A DNA stretch of 64,000 nt from Bacteroidaceae bacterium (GCA_017429525.1 JAFROT010000013.1:124001-188000), one strand, 5' to 3'; shown: positions 1 to 9,353, counted from the stretch's first letter. The notes: generated by a model from the letters alone, not told the origin. Program-made: numbers and translations.

Positions 1-1
1 C

Positions 2-871
2 CCTTACGTCACAGCCAAGGACGTAGCGTTGTACATCATGGCACAGATGACCACCAGCGGCGCTACCGGGTATGCCGTAGAGTACGCAGGCAGTGCCATC
101 CGTTCGATGTCGATGGAAGGGCGTCTGACCCTTTCCAACCTCAGCATCGAGATGGGTTCACGCGCCGGACTGATTGCTCCCGACGACATCACTTTCGACT
201 ACCTGAAAGGGCGCGAATATGCTCCGAAGGGCGAAGACTGGAATCGCGCCGTCGAGGCTTGGCGCCAGCTGCACTCGGATGATGATGCCGTCTTCGACAA
301 GGAGGTGACCTATCGCGCCGAGGATATTGCGCCCCGCATCACATACGGTACCAATCCTGGTGCTGGCATCGCAATAGATGCGCACATTCCCACAGTCGAA
401 GAGGTCAGCGAGGCTGATCGGCCTCAACTCCTTGCACAACTCGCTTATATGCAGTTTGAGCCTGGTCAGAAGCTCGAAGGAGTGCCCGTCGACTATGTAT
501 TCCTGGGCGCTTGCACCAATGGTCGCATCGAGGATTTCCGTGCTTTCGCTTCAGTCGTGAAAGGTCACAAGAAAGCGCCCAACGTTGTCGCATGGCTCGT
601 TCCTGGTTCGTGGGCTGTTCGTCAGCAAATCATCGACGAGGGTATCGACAAGGTGCTCGAGGATGCGGGCTTCGAATTGCGACTGCCTTCATGTTCGGCA
701 TGTCTGGCCATGAATGCTGACAAAGTGCCTGCTGGCAAGCTTGCCATCTCCACGTCCAACCGTAACTTTGTCGGTCGGCAGGGCCCTGGCGCACGCACGA
801 TTCTGGCATCACCGTTGACGGTTGCTGCAAGCGCTATCACAGGAGTAATCACCGATCCAAGATCTATTTGA
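2..871 (+). CDS. leuC: 3-isopropylmalate dehydratase large subunit, 5' part missing
   Basis: The C-terminal ~289 residues of LeuC, the [4Fe-4S] subunit that isomerises 2-isopropylmalate to 3-isopropylmalate in leucine synthesis. The reading frame is open from base 2, so the gene begins left of the window. Two cluster-ligand regions typical of the aconitase family are visible: [11 protein letters not shown] near the middle of the fragment, and [10 protein letters not shown] near its end. The stop lies 3 bases before leuD, so the two subunits are co-transcribed and probably translationally coupled. Identification is secure; only the N-terminus is missing. Confidence 0.95.
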   Translation, partial: PYVTAKDVALYIMAQMTTSGATGYAVEYAGSAIRSMSMEGRLTLSNLSIEMGSRAGLIAPDDITFDYLKGREYAPKGEDWNRAVEAWRQLHSDDDAVFDKEVTYRAEDIAPRITYGTNPGAGIAIDAHIPTVEEVSEADRPQLLAQLAYMQFEPGQKLEGVPVDYVFLGACTNGRIEDFRAFASVVKGHKKAPNVVAWLVPGSWAVRQQIIDEGIDKVLEDAGFELRLPSCSACLAMNADKVPAGKLAISTSNRNFVGRQGPGARTILASPLTVAASAITGVITDPRSI

Positions 872-874
872 GTT

Positions 875-1498
875 ATGAAACAGAAATTTGATAAGATAAC
901 CTCCACCTGCATCCCCATCGCCATCGACAACTGCAATACGGACCTGATCATCCCTGCTCGCTATCTGGCCAGCACGACACGCGACCCCAAGTTCTTTGGC
1001 GAAGCCTTTATGCATGACCTGCGTTTCACGAGCGATGGTGTGCCCGTTGCCGATTTCGTCATGAATCAACCCGCCTACAGCGAACCTCCGCGCGAGGGTG
1101 TCCATCAGATTATTGTGGCTGGACAAAACTGGGGTAGCGGCAGTTCGCGCGAACACGCTGCCTGGGCAATTGCCGGCTACGGCGTGAGAGTCGTTATCAG
1201 CAGTTCGTTCGCCGACATTCATAGGAACAACCTACTCAACTGCTTCGTGCTGCCCGTCATCGTCAGCGAGGCCTTCCAGCAGGAACTCTTCAGCAGCATC
1301 AAGGCCGACCCGCAGACGCAGGTGTGCGTGGACCTTCCCGCACAGACGGTTACCAATCTGGCCACGGGCCACAGCGAAGCGTTTGCCATCAACGGCTATA
1401 AGAAATACTGTCTCATGAACGGCCTCGATGACATCGATTTCTTGTTGAAGAACATCGATGCCCTCCCCTCTTCTACCACCCTGAATGGCGTAAATTAA
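875..1498 (+). CDS. leuD: 3-isopropylmalate dehydratase small subunit
   Basis: LeuD (207 aa), the swivelling small subunit that completes the dehydratase active site with LeuC. It carries the family signature GSGSSREHAAWAI around residues 88-100, followed by the usual hydrophobic stretch and the IHRNNLLNC segment. Length matches the family. It follows leuC after 3 bases, and a synthase of the leuA/cimA family follows it, so this is a branched-chain amino acid operon. The ATG at 875 is the only sensible start given the spacing to leuC. Confidence 0.95.
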   Translation: MKQKFDKITSTCIPIAIDNCNTDLIIPARYLASTTRDPKFFGEAFMHDLRFTSDGVPVADFVMNQPAYSEPPREGVHQIIVAGQNWGSGSSREHAAWAIAGYGVRVVISSSFADIHRNNLLNCFVLPVIVSEAFQQELFSSIKADPQTQVCVDLPAQTVTNLATGHSEAFAINGYKKYCLMNGLDDIDFLLKNIDALPSSTTLNGVN

Positions 1499-1546
1499 CC
1501 ATCTGAATGAAACCGCCCCTCGCCACTTGGAGCGAGATCGTACAAT

Positions 1547-3148
1547 ATGATTGCTGCAGATAATCAAAGCCCTAAAACGAACAGGCCTCTCTTGGGATTG
1601 GGCAAGCCATCCACTTTCATCGAGATCATGGACACCACCCTACGGGATGGCGAGCAGACATCGGGCGTCAGTTTCATGCCTCACGAGAAACTGATAATCT
1701 GCCGTGCATTGCTTGAGGATCTGTGCGTCGACCGCGTCGAAGTGGCTTCGGCACGTGTTAGTGATGGCGAGTTGGAGGCCGTGCAACGCATCACCCGTTG
1801 GGCTGCATCGAAAGATATACTGGATCGCATTGAGGTTCTCGGCTTTGTCGACGACGGTAAGAGCCTCGATTGGATTGAGCGTGCGGGTGGGCGATGCATC
1901 AATCTCCTCTGCAAAGGTTCGCGACGCCACTGCGAAGAACAACTCGGAAAGACCCTCGAGGAACACATCCAGGACATCCGTCGCAACGTGGAAATGGCCA
2001 ATAGCCGTGGTATCGCCGTTAACCTATACTTAGAGGATTGGAGTGGCGGCATGCAGTCTGACGAGCAGTACGTCTTCGCCTTGATGGACGCCCTTCAGGA
2101 CATTGGCATCCGGCGCTTCATGCTGCCTGATACCCTCGGCATACTCAATCCGCTGGACCTCATCAGCTACATGCGACGTATGGTGCAGCGCTACCCCGAC
2201 ACTCATTTCGACTTCCACGCCCACAACGACTACGATCTCGCCGTATCGAATGTCCTCGCTGCTGTGCTCATAGGGGCACGCGGCCTGCACACGGCCATCA
2301 ACGGGCTCGGCGAGCGTGCCGGAAATGCACCATTGGCTTCAGTTCAAGCGATTTTGAAAGATCATTTCAATGCACGCACTCACATCAATGAGGAGGAATT
2401 GAACAAAGTGGCACACATGGTGGAGAGCTATAGCGGTATCGCTATTCCGCCCAACAAGCCCATCACCGGCAGTGCCGTCTTCACACAAGTGGCTGGCGTT
2501 CATGCCGATGGCGACAAGAAGAATGGCCTCTACCAGAATGCATTGAAGCCTGAGCGCTTTGGCAGACGACGCGAATATGCCCTCGGCAAAGCCAGCGGCA
2601 AGGCCAACGTGCTGATGAACCTCAAGGAACTCGGTCTCGACTTGAGCGATGAAGACATGAAGAAAGTCACCGACCGCATTATCGAACTCGGTGATAAGAA
2701 AGAGATTGTGACACAGGAGGACTTGCCTTTCATCATTCGCGATGTGCTCAAGCACAGCGAGAGCGACGACCGGGTGCGACTGCTCTCTTATATGGTTTCG
2801 ACCGCCTTTGGTCTGCGCCCGATGGCACAGGTGCGCCTGCAGATTGACGACGAGGTCTATGAAGAGAGCGCTCAAGGCGATGGTCAGTACGATGCATTCG
2901 TGCGTGCCGTGCGCCACATCTATCGCGACCGCCTCGGGCGCAAGTTCCCATGGCTTTCCAACTACGCCGTCACCATCCCACCCGGAGGACGTACCGACGC
3001 ACTCGTACAAACAACCATCGAATGGACGTTCCGTGACCACAACTACCGCACCCATGCCCTCGATGCCGACCAGACAGAAGCAGCTATCAAGGCGACAATC
3101 AAACTTCTGAACATCATTGAACCGCTCTACGAACAGGAGAAAGCGTAG
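1547..3148 (+). CDS. isopropylmalate/citramalate synthase family protein
   Basis: A 533-residue member of the LeuA/CimA/homocitrate synthase family. The TIM-barrel acyltransferase part has DTTLRDGEQT near residue 30 (catalytic Arg and metal-binding Asp) and HAHNDYDLA near residue 223 (metal-binding His pair). The C-terminal ~110 residues form a LeuA-type dimerisation/allosteric domain, so feedback inhibition by a branched-chain amino acid is likely. Bacteroidales often carry such a second synthase beside leuCD in addition to a classical LeuA; citramalate synthase (isoleucine route) is the main alternative to 2-isopropylmalate synthase. Sequence alone does not settle pyruvate versus 2-oxoisovalerate as substrate. 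No leuB follows it here. Confidence 0.85.
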   Translation: MIAADNQSPKTNRPLLGLGKPSTFIEIMDTTLRDGEQTSGVSFMPHEKLIICRALLEDLCVDRVEVASARVSDGELEAVQRITRWAASKDILDRIEVLGFVDDGKSLDWIERAGGRCINLLCKGSRRHCEEQLGKTLEEHIQDIRRNVEMANSRGIAVNLYLEDWSGGMQSDEQYVFALMDALQDIGIRRFMLPDTLGILNPLDLISYMRRMVQRYPDTHFDFHAHNDYDLAVSNVLAAVLIGARGLHTAINGLGERAGNAPLASVQAILKDHFNARTHINEEELNKVAHMVESYSGIAIPPNKPITGSAVFTQVAGVHADGDKKNGLYQNALKPERFGRRREYALGKASGKANVLMNLKELGLDLSDEDMKKVTDRIIELGDKKEIVTQEDLPFIIRDVLKHSESDDRVRLLSYMVSTAFGLRPMAQVRLQIDDEVYEESAQGDGQYDAFVRAVRHIYRDRLGRKFPWLSNYAVTIPPGGRTDALVQTTIEWTFRDHNYRTHALDADQTEAAIKATIKLLNIIEPLYEQEKA

Positions 3149-3202
3149 AGCCTTCATCACTTCTCCACCTTTTAGGCAAATACTTTGACGTTTGTTTTGA
3201 TA

Positions 3203-3248
3203 CGCTCTGTCGGCCCCATGAGCGAAAACCTTTTTGGACGACAGAGCG
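3203..3248. repeat. 10-bp inverted repeat between the leu and oxidoreductase operons
   Basis: CGCTCTGTCG at 3203-3212 is repeated in inverse orientation at 3239-3248, separated by 26 bases. It lies in the 221-bp gap between the leu cluster and the next operon. The loop is long and no clean T-run follows, so it could be a weak terminator or an operator. It may also be chance. Confidence 0.4.
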
Positions 3249-3333
3249 AAGGAGAGGCGTGCCCGAACGTTAAAAAGTATGTGCTAACGCTTTTCTTTTC
3301 TGAAAAAAAAGCGGTTGTTTGCTGAATAAGTTG

Positions 3334-3341
3334 TAAATTTG
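3334..3341 (+). promoter_or_regulatory. Bacteroidetes -7 promoter element of the oxidoreductase operon
   Basis: TAAATTTG matches the Bacteroidetes -7 consensus TAnnTTTG and sits 28 bases before the first start codon of the operon (3370). A -33 TTTG at the usual 19-20 base spacing is not clear; TTG at 3315-3317 is closer than normal. Confidence 0.6.
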
Positions 3342-3369
3342 CAGCCGTTTTAAGAAAAAGACGAGACTG

Positions 3370-3570
3370 ATGACCTCCGAACAGCAACGAGCCCAGGCGG
3401 CTGCGCTCTATGAACAGGGCAACGCCTTCCGCAAGAATGGGCAATGGGCCGATGCCCTCAACGCCTACGCGCAAGCAACAGCCCTTGATGCTAAATCGCC
3501 CGCTGCTACTGCGCGGCAGATGCTCACGGATATCATGGAGTTTCGTTGCAACGATTATTATAACCCCTAA
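3370..3570 (+). CDS. small TPR-like protein
   Basis: A 66-residue protein that consists of little more than one tetratricopeptide-like helical pair (ALYEQGNAFRKNGQWADALN, then the second helix of the repeat), ending in a DYYNP tail. It has no signal peptide. It is the first gene after the promoter-like element and precedes the ferredoxin subunit of the oxidoreductase by about 60 bases. Small TPR proteins sit at this position in other Bacteroidales as far as I recall, so a role in assembly or regulation of the complex is possible. That role is inference; no activity can be read from the sequence. Confidence 0.75.
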   Translation: MTSEQQRAQAAALYEQGNAFRKNGQWADALNAYAQATALDAKSPAATARQMLTDIMEFRCNDYYNP

Positions 3571-3633
3571 TGAACGACAGCGTCGGTGGAATCCTCCACC
3601 TATTTATCACTTGACGCTAAACGAATAAGGAAT

Positions 3634-3867
3634 ATGGCAAAAATGAAAGGAGCGATTGTAGTCAACACAGAGCGCTGCAAAGGTTGCGAGCTCTGCGTTG
3701 AGGCATGTCCGCTCAACTTGATTCACCTGGCCGACAAGATGGTCAACCGCCGAGGCTATCGCTATGTCGAACAGGCGGACGCCGATCGCTGCACAGGTTG
3801 CACGTCGTGCGCCATCGTCTGCCCCGACGGCTGTATCACCGTCTATCGCAAGAAAGTTGAAAACTGA
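3634..3867 (+). CDS. 2-oxoacid:ferredoxin oxidoreductase, 4Fe-4S delta subunit
   Basis: A 77-residue bacterial-type ferredoxin with two [4Fe-4S] motifs, CKGCELCVEACP and CTGCTSCAIVCPDGC. It passes electrons between the thiamine-dependent catalytic subunits and ferredoxin. The ATG at 3634 is preferred over an upstream ATG at 3586 because AATAAGGA lies just ahead of it and the family begins with a short lead into the first beta strand. The alpha, beta and gamma subunits follow, in the usual order of a four-subunit KorDABC/Vor-type enzyme. Confidence 0.9.
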   Translation: MAKMKGAIVVNTERCKGCELCVEACPLNLIHLADKMVNRRGYRYVEQADADRCTGCTSCAIVCPDGCITVYRKKVEN

Positions 3868-3893
3868 ATCACGACAAAAAGCAAGAATAACGA

Positions 3894-4994
3894 ATGGACA
3901 ATCATTACAGCAATACGTCTGAGGTCCTTCTGATGAAAGGCAACGAGGCCATCGCCCATGCAGCCATCCGCTGCGGTTGCGACGGCTATTTCGGCTATCC
4001 CATCACCCCTCAGAGCGAGATTCTCGAGACTCTGGCGGCCGAGAAACCTTGGGAGACCACAGGTATGGTCGTCGTGCAAGCCGAGAGCGAAGTCGCCAGC
4101 ATCAATATGCTCTATGGCGGCGGTGGTTCGGGCAAACGCGTGATGACGTCGTCGTCGAGCCCCGGCATCGCCCTCATGCAAGAGGGAATGACCTATCTGG
4201 CTGGCGCCGAGATTCCTGCGCTCATCGTTAACGTGCAGCGCGGAGGCCCAGGCCTGGGCACTATTCAGCCCTCGCAGGGCGACTATTTCCAAGCCACACG
4301 TGGAGGTGGAAATGGTGACTACGAAGTCATTGTGCTGGCTCCCGCGAGCGTGCAGGAGATGGCTGACTTCGTGGACCTTGCCTTCGAGTTGGCGTTCAAG
4401 TATCGCACGCCAGCCATGATTCTCTCCGACGGAGTCATCGGACAAATGATGGAGAAAGTGGTGTTGCCGCCTTTCAAAGCTCGTCGCACCGAGGAAGAGA
4501 TCCGTCGCGACTGCCCTTGGGCTACCATTGGACGCACGCCCGATCGCAAGCCCAACATCCTCACGTCTCTTGAGTTACGCCCCGAGGCCATGGAGCGCCA
4601 CAACTTGGAGTTGCAAGCCAAGTACCGCAAGATCGAGGCTGCCGAGGTGCGCTATGAGGAACTGTTGACCGATGATGCCGAGGTGCTCATCGTAGCCTTT
4701 GGTTCGGCTGCCCGTATTGCACAGAAAGCCATCGACCTGTTGCGTGCCGAGGGCGTCCGTGCAGGCTTGCTCCGTCCCATCACGCTATGGCCCTTCCCCA
4801 CCCTACGCATCCAGCAGTTGGCTCAGCAGGTACGTGGCATCCTCTCGTTCGAGATCAATGCAGGGCAGATGGTTCAGGACATCCGCCTCGCAGTCGAGGG
4901 TCGCACCCCTGTACGCCATTATGGCAAGATGGGCGGCATCGTGCCTACCCCCGACGAACTCATTGCTACTCTCAAGAGCGATTTCAACCTATAG
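3894..4994 (+). CDS. vorB: 2-oxoacid:ferredoxin oxidoreductase alpha subunit (VorB/KorA type)
   Basis: A 366-residue alpha subunit of a CoA-dependent 2-oxoacid:ferredoxin oxidoreductase, of the type named 3-methyl-2-oxobutanoate dehydrogenase subunit VorB in Bacteroides. The pyrimidine-binding domain of the transketolase fold shows GYFGYPITPQSEI near residue 35 and QAESEVASINM near residue 65; the C-terminal half is the transketolase-like domain 2. The enzyme decarboxylates a branched-chain 2-oxoacid or 2-oxoglutarate to the acyl-CoA and reduces ferredoxin, or runs in reverse. The neighbouring leucine/isoleucine genes fit a branched-chain substrate, but specificity is not proven by sequence. 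Confidence 0.9.
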   Translation: MDNHYSNTSEVLLMKGNEAIAHAAIRCGCDGYFGYPITPQSEILETLAAEKPWETTGMVVVQAESEVASINMLYGGGGSGKRVMTSSSSPGIALMQEGMTYLAGAEIPALIVNVQRGGPGLGTIQPSQGDYFQATRGGGNGDYEVIVLAPASVQEMADFVDLAFELAFKYRTPAMILSDGVIGQMMEKVVLPPFKARRTEEEIRRDCPWATIGRTPDRKPNILTSLELRPEAMERHNLELQAKYRKIEAAEVRYEELLTDDAEVLIVAFGSAARIAQKAIDLLRAEGVRAGLLRPITLWPFPTLRIQQLAQQVRGILSFEINAGQMVQDIRLAVEGRTPVRHYGKMGGIVPTPDELIATLKSDFNL

Positions 4995-5068
4995 AGAAGC
5001 TTGGACCCAGCTAACTATTCTATAGGATCTAAGGATTCCAGACCATATAGACAGAAATAATAAAAACA

Positions 5069-5242
5069 ATGAAGAACAGAGAACAAGTTCGCAATGCGCT
5101 GAACGCCATATTCATGTTGCTGGCACTCGTGGGCGTCATCGTCTACTTCGCCATGCCCGCTCACCACGTCGTGGGGCTCGCCATCATTGGCGTCGCCTTG
5201 GTCGTGAAAATCATTGAGTTCTTCATCCGATTCATGTTCTAA
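5069..5242 (+). CDS. 57-residue double-membrane-span peptide in the oxidoreductase operon
   Basis: A short gene with an ATG at 5069 and stop at 5240-5242, 9 bases before the beta subunit. The product starts MKNREQVRNALN and then has two hydrophobic segments (about residues 12-28 and 33-49) separated by AMPAHHVV, ending in a basic/aromatic tail FFIRFMF. It looks like a membrane hairpin. Its tight placement between alpha and beta subunit genes suggests it works with the complex, perhaps holding it at the membrane. That role is inference. The coding case rests on the intact frame, good spacing and hydrophobic pattern. Confidence 0.8.
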   Translation: MKNREQVRNALNAIFMLLALVGVIVYFAMPAHHVVGLAIIGVALVVKIIEFFIRFMF

Positions 5243-5251
5243 GGATACACA

Positions 5252-6007
5252 ATGGATAATGTAATTTCTCCAGAAAACATCGTCTACCAGAAGCCTACGC
5301 TCCTGAACGACAATGATATGCACTACTGCCCAGGATGTTCCCACGGCGTCGTCCACAAACTCATCGCCGAGGTCATTGAGGAGATGGGCGTTGCTGACAA
5401 GACCGTAGGCATCTCGCCCGTAGGCTGCGCCGTCTTTGCCTATAACTACATCGACATCGACTGGCAGGAAGCAGCTCATGGACGTGCTCCCGCCTTGGCA
5501 ACCGCCATCAAGCGTCTGTGGCCCGACCGCCTCGTCTTCACCTATCAAGGCGACGGCGACCTCGCATGTATCGGCACAGCTGAGACCATCCATGCCCTCA
5601 ATCGTGGCGAGAACATCGCCATCATCTTCATCAACAACGCCATCTACGGCATGACGGGCGGACAAATGGCCCCCACGACCCTCATGGGCATGAAGACTTC
5701 CACCTGCCCTTATGGCCGTCAAGCAGACCTTCATGGTTTCCCGCTGAAGATCACCGAGATAGCAGCTCAGCTCGAGGGCACATGCTACGTCACGCGACAG
5801 AGCGTTCATAGCGTAGCAGCTATCCGCAAAGCCAAACGCGCCATCCGTCAGGCCTTCGAAAACTCCATCAACCGCCGCGGCAGTTCGCTCGTTGAGATTG
5901 TCTCCACGTGCTCGTCGGGATGGAAGAAGACACCCATCGAGGCCAATAAGTGGATGGAAGAGCACATGTTCGACTACTATCACGTCGGCGACCTCAAAAC
6001 GATTTAA
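5252..6007 (+). CDS. 2-oxoacid:ferredoxin oxidoreductase beta subunit (thiamine diphosphate binding)
   Basis: A 251-residue beta subunit. HYCPGCSHG near residue 26 and GISPVGCAVF near residue 52 are typical. The thiamine diphosphate/Mg motif begins at GDGDLACIG near residue 105 and ends at NNAIYGMTGGQ about 25 residues later. Together with the alpha subunit it forms the active site for oxidative decarboxylation of a 2-oxoacid. It follows the small membrane peptide by 9 bases. Homologues are annotated KorB or VorA; the substrate is not fixed by the motifs. Confidence 0.92.
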   Translation: MDNVISPENIVYQKPTLLNDNDMHYCPGCSHGVVHKLIAEVIEEMGVADKTVGISPVGCAVFAYNYIDIDWQEAAHGRAPALATAIKRLWPDRLVFTYQGDGDLACIGTAETIHALNRGENIAIIFINNAIYGMTGGQMAPTTLMGMKTSTCPYGRQADLHGFPLKITEIAAQLEGTCYVTRQSVHSVAAIRKAKRAIRQAFENSINRRGSSLVEIVSTCSSGWKKTPIEANKWMEEHMFDYYHVGDLKTI

Positions 6008-6083
6008 AGACTAAAGGATTTAGGGATTTAACGTTTTAAGGACTGCACTTTGCAGTCGGATCATTTAATCATAGAATTTCGTC

Positions 6084-6623
6084 ATGACAGAAGAAATCCT
6101 CATATCAGGCTTTGGCGGCCAAGGCGTCCTTTCAATGGGTAAGATCTTGGCCTACAGCGCCCTCATGGAAGGCAAGGAGGTGTCCTGGATGCCTGCATAC
6201 GGCCCTGAACAACGCGGCGGAACGGCCAACGTGACCGTTATCGTCTCCGACGAGCGCATCAGTTCGCCCATCATCAGCAGCTACGACACAGCCATCATCC
6301 TCAACCAACCTTCGCTCGATCGTTTCCAGGCTGCCGTAAAGCCCGGCGGCACCCTCATCTACGACGGCTATGGCATCTCTGTCCCGCCCACACGAACGGA
6401 CATCAACATCTTCGAGATCAACGCGATGGACACCGCCGCCGAGATGGGTAATGCCAAAGGCTTCAATATGATTGTCCTGGGTGCACTCCTGCGCGTACGC
6501 CCCATCGTAACCATCGACAACGTGCTGAAAGCCCTACGCAAGACTCTGCCTGAGCGTCACCACGACCTCATCCCCGCCAACGAGGAAGCACTACGCAAGG
6601 GAATGGAGATTATCAAGGTTTAG
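6084..6623 (+). CDS. 2-oxoacid:ferredoxin oxidoreductase gamma subunit
   Basis: A 179-residue gamma subunit of the pyruvate/ketoisovalerate oxidoreductase family, with the N-terminal signature ISGFGGQGVLSMGKIL and the conserved YGPEQRGGTANV segment. This domain completes the CoA-dependent catalytic unit. It lies 76 bases after the beta subunit; that gap contains a small perfect hairpin (GACTGCA at 6041-6047 with TGCAGTC at 6051-6057) that could tune expression of the last subunit. It is the last gene of the operon. Confidence 0.92.
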   Translation: MTEEILISGFGGQGVLSMGKILAYSALMEGKEVSWMPAYGPEQRGGTANVTVIVSDERISSPIISSYDTAIILNQPSLDRFQAAVKPGGTLIYDGYGISVPPTRTDINIFEINAMDTAAEMGNAKGFNMIVLGALLRVRPIVTIDNVLKALRKTLPERHHDLIPANEEALRKGMEIIKV

Positions 6624-6675
6624 AGCACTACATCTATCACAACGGCGTAAGCGCCTATACAGCAGCCACTTGTTT

Positions 6676-8916
6676 ATGCGCAAGTTCATCAACATCTGCC
6701 TCCTCATCCTGCTCCATCTGAGCCTGCCCCTCGCAGCGTGGGCACAGATGGATGACACCGACCCGTTCAACAACCAGTCGATGGACGGCACCAATACCTT
6801 TGGCCCTGACGGACAGCAGAAGAAGATGACGTGGGGACGTGACACGACCAAGACCGACAAGACCGTTCCGACCGAGTTCCACCAATGGCGACTCGACGAG
6901 CGGCTCGGCACCATACTCCCCGAACAGTACAACGACACGCTGCCTCACGCTTTCCAGAACTTTAACGCCACCGACGGACCGCGAGGCGAGTATATCATCC
7001 TCGGCAACCTCGGTTCGCCGCGCTACGCAATCAACTTCCTCGATCGCCCGCTCATCGACGACTTGATGTTCATTCAGCCCTACGACTACTTCCATACGTC
7101 CGTAGGCAGTCTCCTCTTTACCAACACCAAGAGCCCGCTCACCAACCTACAGTACCACAAGGCGGGCACCAAGCAGAACGGACAGGACCGCTTCCGAGCC
7201 TATTTCGCCACCAACATCAACAAGCAGGCGGGCATGGGCTTCAAGATCGACTACCTCTACGGTCGCGGCTACTACAACAACCAAGCCAACTCGCAATTTG
7301 GCGGAACCGTCTTCGGCTACTATCAAGGCGAGATCTACGAGATGCATGCGATGGCCTCGTGGGAGCACATGAAGATGGCCGAGAACGGAGGTATCACCAA
7401 CGACACCTACATTACTGACCCTGAGAGCTTTCCGCGAAAAGTAGGCAGTCGCGACATCCCTACGGTGCTCTCCTCCGTCTGGAACCGCAACGACCACCAG
7501 ACTTACTACCTCACCCACCGCCTCAATGCTGGCGTCTACCATGACATTGAAGTGCCCGACTCACTCAAGCCCGTGATGCCTGGCGAAGACGAACTCTTCA
7601 GCCGCATCAAGAGCGACAGCCTGCGCGAGGTAATCAAAGAGGATACCGTGCGCTACGCCCTCGTCATCGACTCGCTCAAACAGCAATGGACCAGCGAGCA
7701 GATTACGCCGCGCGAATTCATTCCCATCACCAGCTTCATCCACACGCTCAACGTGCGCCGCCTCACCCACGACAACTACAGCCGCGGTTCCTTGCCCAAC
7801 AACTACTTCTCCCACGCACCCTACTATCGCTCAGCCTACGGCAGTTTCACCGACGAGACACGCGCGCTCAGCGTCAAGAACACCCTCGGGGTGCAGTTGC
7901 GCGAGGGTTTCAACAAATGGGCCAAGGCGGGCATCACGCTTTTCGCAGCCCACGAACTGCGCCATTACACTTTGCCCGACAGCCTCACCACTGACACGTC
8001 CAGCGTATGGAACCGCTACACCGAGAACCATATCTCCGTTGGCGGCGAACTCCAGAAGATGATGGGACGTCTGCTCCACTACCGCGTGGGCGCTGAGTTC
8101 TGGGTGATCGGTCCCGATGCAGGCGACCTCGACATCTACGGCAACGGCGACCTCAACTTCCGTCTCGGACGCGACACCGTCCATCTGGCCGCCACAGCCT
8201 CGTTCAAGAACGTAGGCGCACCCTTCTACCTCGAGCACTACCACTCACAGACCACGTGGTGGGATCACTCTTTTAGCCAAGAGACGCACACCCGCATCGA
8301 AGGTAAACTCTCCATCGACCGCACCCACACCAGCCTACGTTTCGGTGTCGAAAACATCAGCAACTACCTCTATCTCACCAACATTCTCACCCCCATCTAC
8401 GCAGAGGGAAGCGAGGATATAAGCGGTTACTCACGCGACGTCGACGTGCGCCAACAGAGCGGTAGCATACAGGTGCTGAGCGCAACCCTCCAGCAGGATT
8501 TCCATTTCGGCATCTTCCATTGGGACAACACCGCCACGTGGCAGAAATCGTCTAAACAGGACGTGCTGCCGCTACCCACCATTTCCGTCTACACCAACCC
8601 CTACCTACGCTTCCATCTTGCCAAAGTCCTGGGTGTGGAAATCGGTGCCGACATGCGCTTCTACACCAAGTACTATGCCCCCGACTACGCTCCCTTCGTC
8701 AATCAGTTCGCCATTCAGGACGCTTCCCAGACACGAATGAAGATAGGCGGCAACCCACTCGCTCACGCCTACATCAACTTCGACATCAAGCGCGTGCGCG
8801 GTTACATCCAGTACACTAACGTCATCGGTGCTCGCAAGAACGCCTTCTGGGCTCCCCACTACCCCATCGACCCTGCTGGCCTACACTTCGGTATCAGCTG
8901 GAACTTCTACGATTGA
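6676..8916 (+). CDS. putative porin (Bacteroidetes outer-membrane family)
   Basis: A 746-residue secreted protein. The ATG at 6676 gives a clean signal peptide (MRKFINICLLILLHLSLPLA, then AWAQ). The mature part is rich in alternating aromatic strands such as YFATNINKQAGMGFKIDYLY and ends on a terminal beta strand with aromatic residues (GISWNFYD), as expected for an outer-membrane barrel inserted by BAM. It resembles the large 'putative porin' family of Bacteroides and Prevotella. It follows the oxidoreductase operon by about 50 bases on the same strand but has no evident functional link. The transported substrate is unknown. Confidence 0.75.
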   Translation: MRKFINICLLILLHLSLPLAAWAQMDDTDPFNNQSMDGTNTFGPDGQQKKMTWGRDTTKTDKTVPTEFHQWRLDERLGTILPEQYNDTLPHAFQNFNATDGPRGEYIILGNLGSPRYAINFLDRPLIDDLMFIQPYDYFHTSVGSLLFTNTKSPLTNLQYHKAGTKQNGQDRFRAYFATNINKQAGMGFKIDYLYGRGYYNNQANSQFGGTVFGYYQGEIYEMHAMASWEHMKMAENGGITNDTYITDPESFPRKVGSRDIPTVLSSVWNRNDHQTYYLTHRLNAGVYHDIEVPDSLKPVMPGEDELFSRIKSDSLREVIKEDTVRYALVIDSLKQQWTSEQITPREFIPITSFIHTLNVRRLTHDNYSRGSLPNNYFSHAPYYRSAYGSFTDETRALSVKNTLGVQLREGFNKWAKAGITLFAAHELRHYTLPDSLTTDTSSVWNRYTENHISVGGELQKMMGRLLHYRVGAEFWVIGPDAGDLDIYGNGDLNFRLGRDTVHLAATASFKNVGAPFYLEHYHSQTTWWDHSFSQETHTRIEGKLSIDRTHTSLRFGVENISNYLYLTNILTPIYAEGSEDISGYSRDVDVRQQSGSIQVLSATLQQDFHFGIFHWDNTATWQKSSKQDVLPLPTISVYTNPYLRFHLAKVLGVEIGADMRFYTKYYAPDYAPFVNQFAIQDASQTRMKIGGNPLAHAYINFDIKRVRGYIQYTNVIGARKNAFWAPHYPIDPAGLHFGISWNFYD

Positions 8917-9318
8917 GCGCGTTGGCAGCTCTTACATCTGTGCTATCGTGATTATCTTTTGCCTACTTTTATGCATTCTTGAGGCAAAAACTACACTATA
9001 GCACACTCAACTACACCCAAACTACACTCTTTTCTCATAATTACCTTTTTGAAAATCACTCCGTTATGATTAGAGAGTGCTAAAGTGTAGCAATTTGAAA
9101 GTTTTTTTATGTACGTGCGCGAAGAGATACGAGATATAATCTCGTAATAAGAGACGCAACGAGAAATTAGGCGAACGCACATGCGCTTGAAGGCGTACAG
9201 AGGCTGGGCAAAAGGCGACGAGAAAGCGAGCATTTGTCGACGATTCAGCAAAGGCTTACGCTCTGCTCTTTCAAAGTAAGTTCCCTATATGAGTTGGATG
9301 ACTTATATAGAGGACTTC

Positions 9319-9342
9319 ATTATTCGGTCGCGACCGAATAAT
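9319..9342. repeat. 24-bp perfect palindrome beside a tandem array
   Basis: ATTATTCGGTCG at 9319-9330 is followed directly by its exact reverse complement at 9331-9342. It lies 11 bases before the 22-bp tandem array, and its CGGTCG half also occurs in the array unit. It could be a hairpin or a dimeric binding site. Confidence 0.8.
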
Positions 9343-9353
9343 CAACACATATA

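Noticed and set aside
2339..3160. Long antisense frame in the isopropylmalate/citramalate synthase gene
   Set aside because: Shadow of a clear coding gene in this GC-moderate region; no start signal or homology. The same was judged for long antisense frames within fkp, the M6 peptidases, the porin and the symporters.
3172..3474. Minus-strand 100-residue frame
   Set aside because: It runs antisense through the promoter and the first gene of the oxidoreductase operon.
8991..9251. Possible 86-residue minus-strand protein
   Set aside because: No family resemblance, poor composition, spans word repeats and hairpins, and no promoter or partner.
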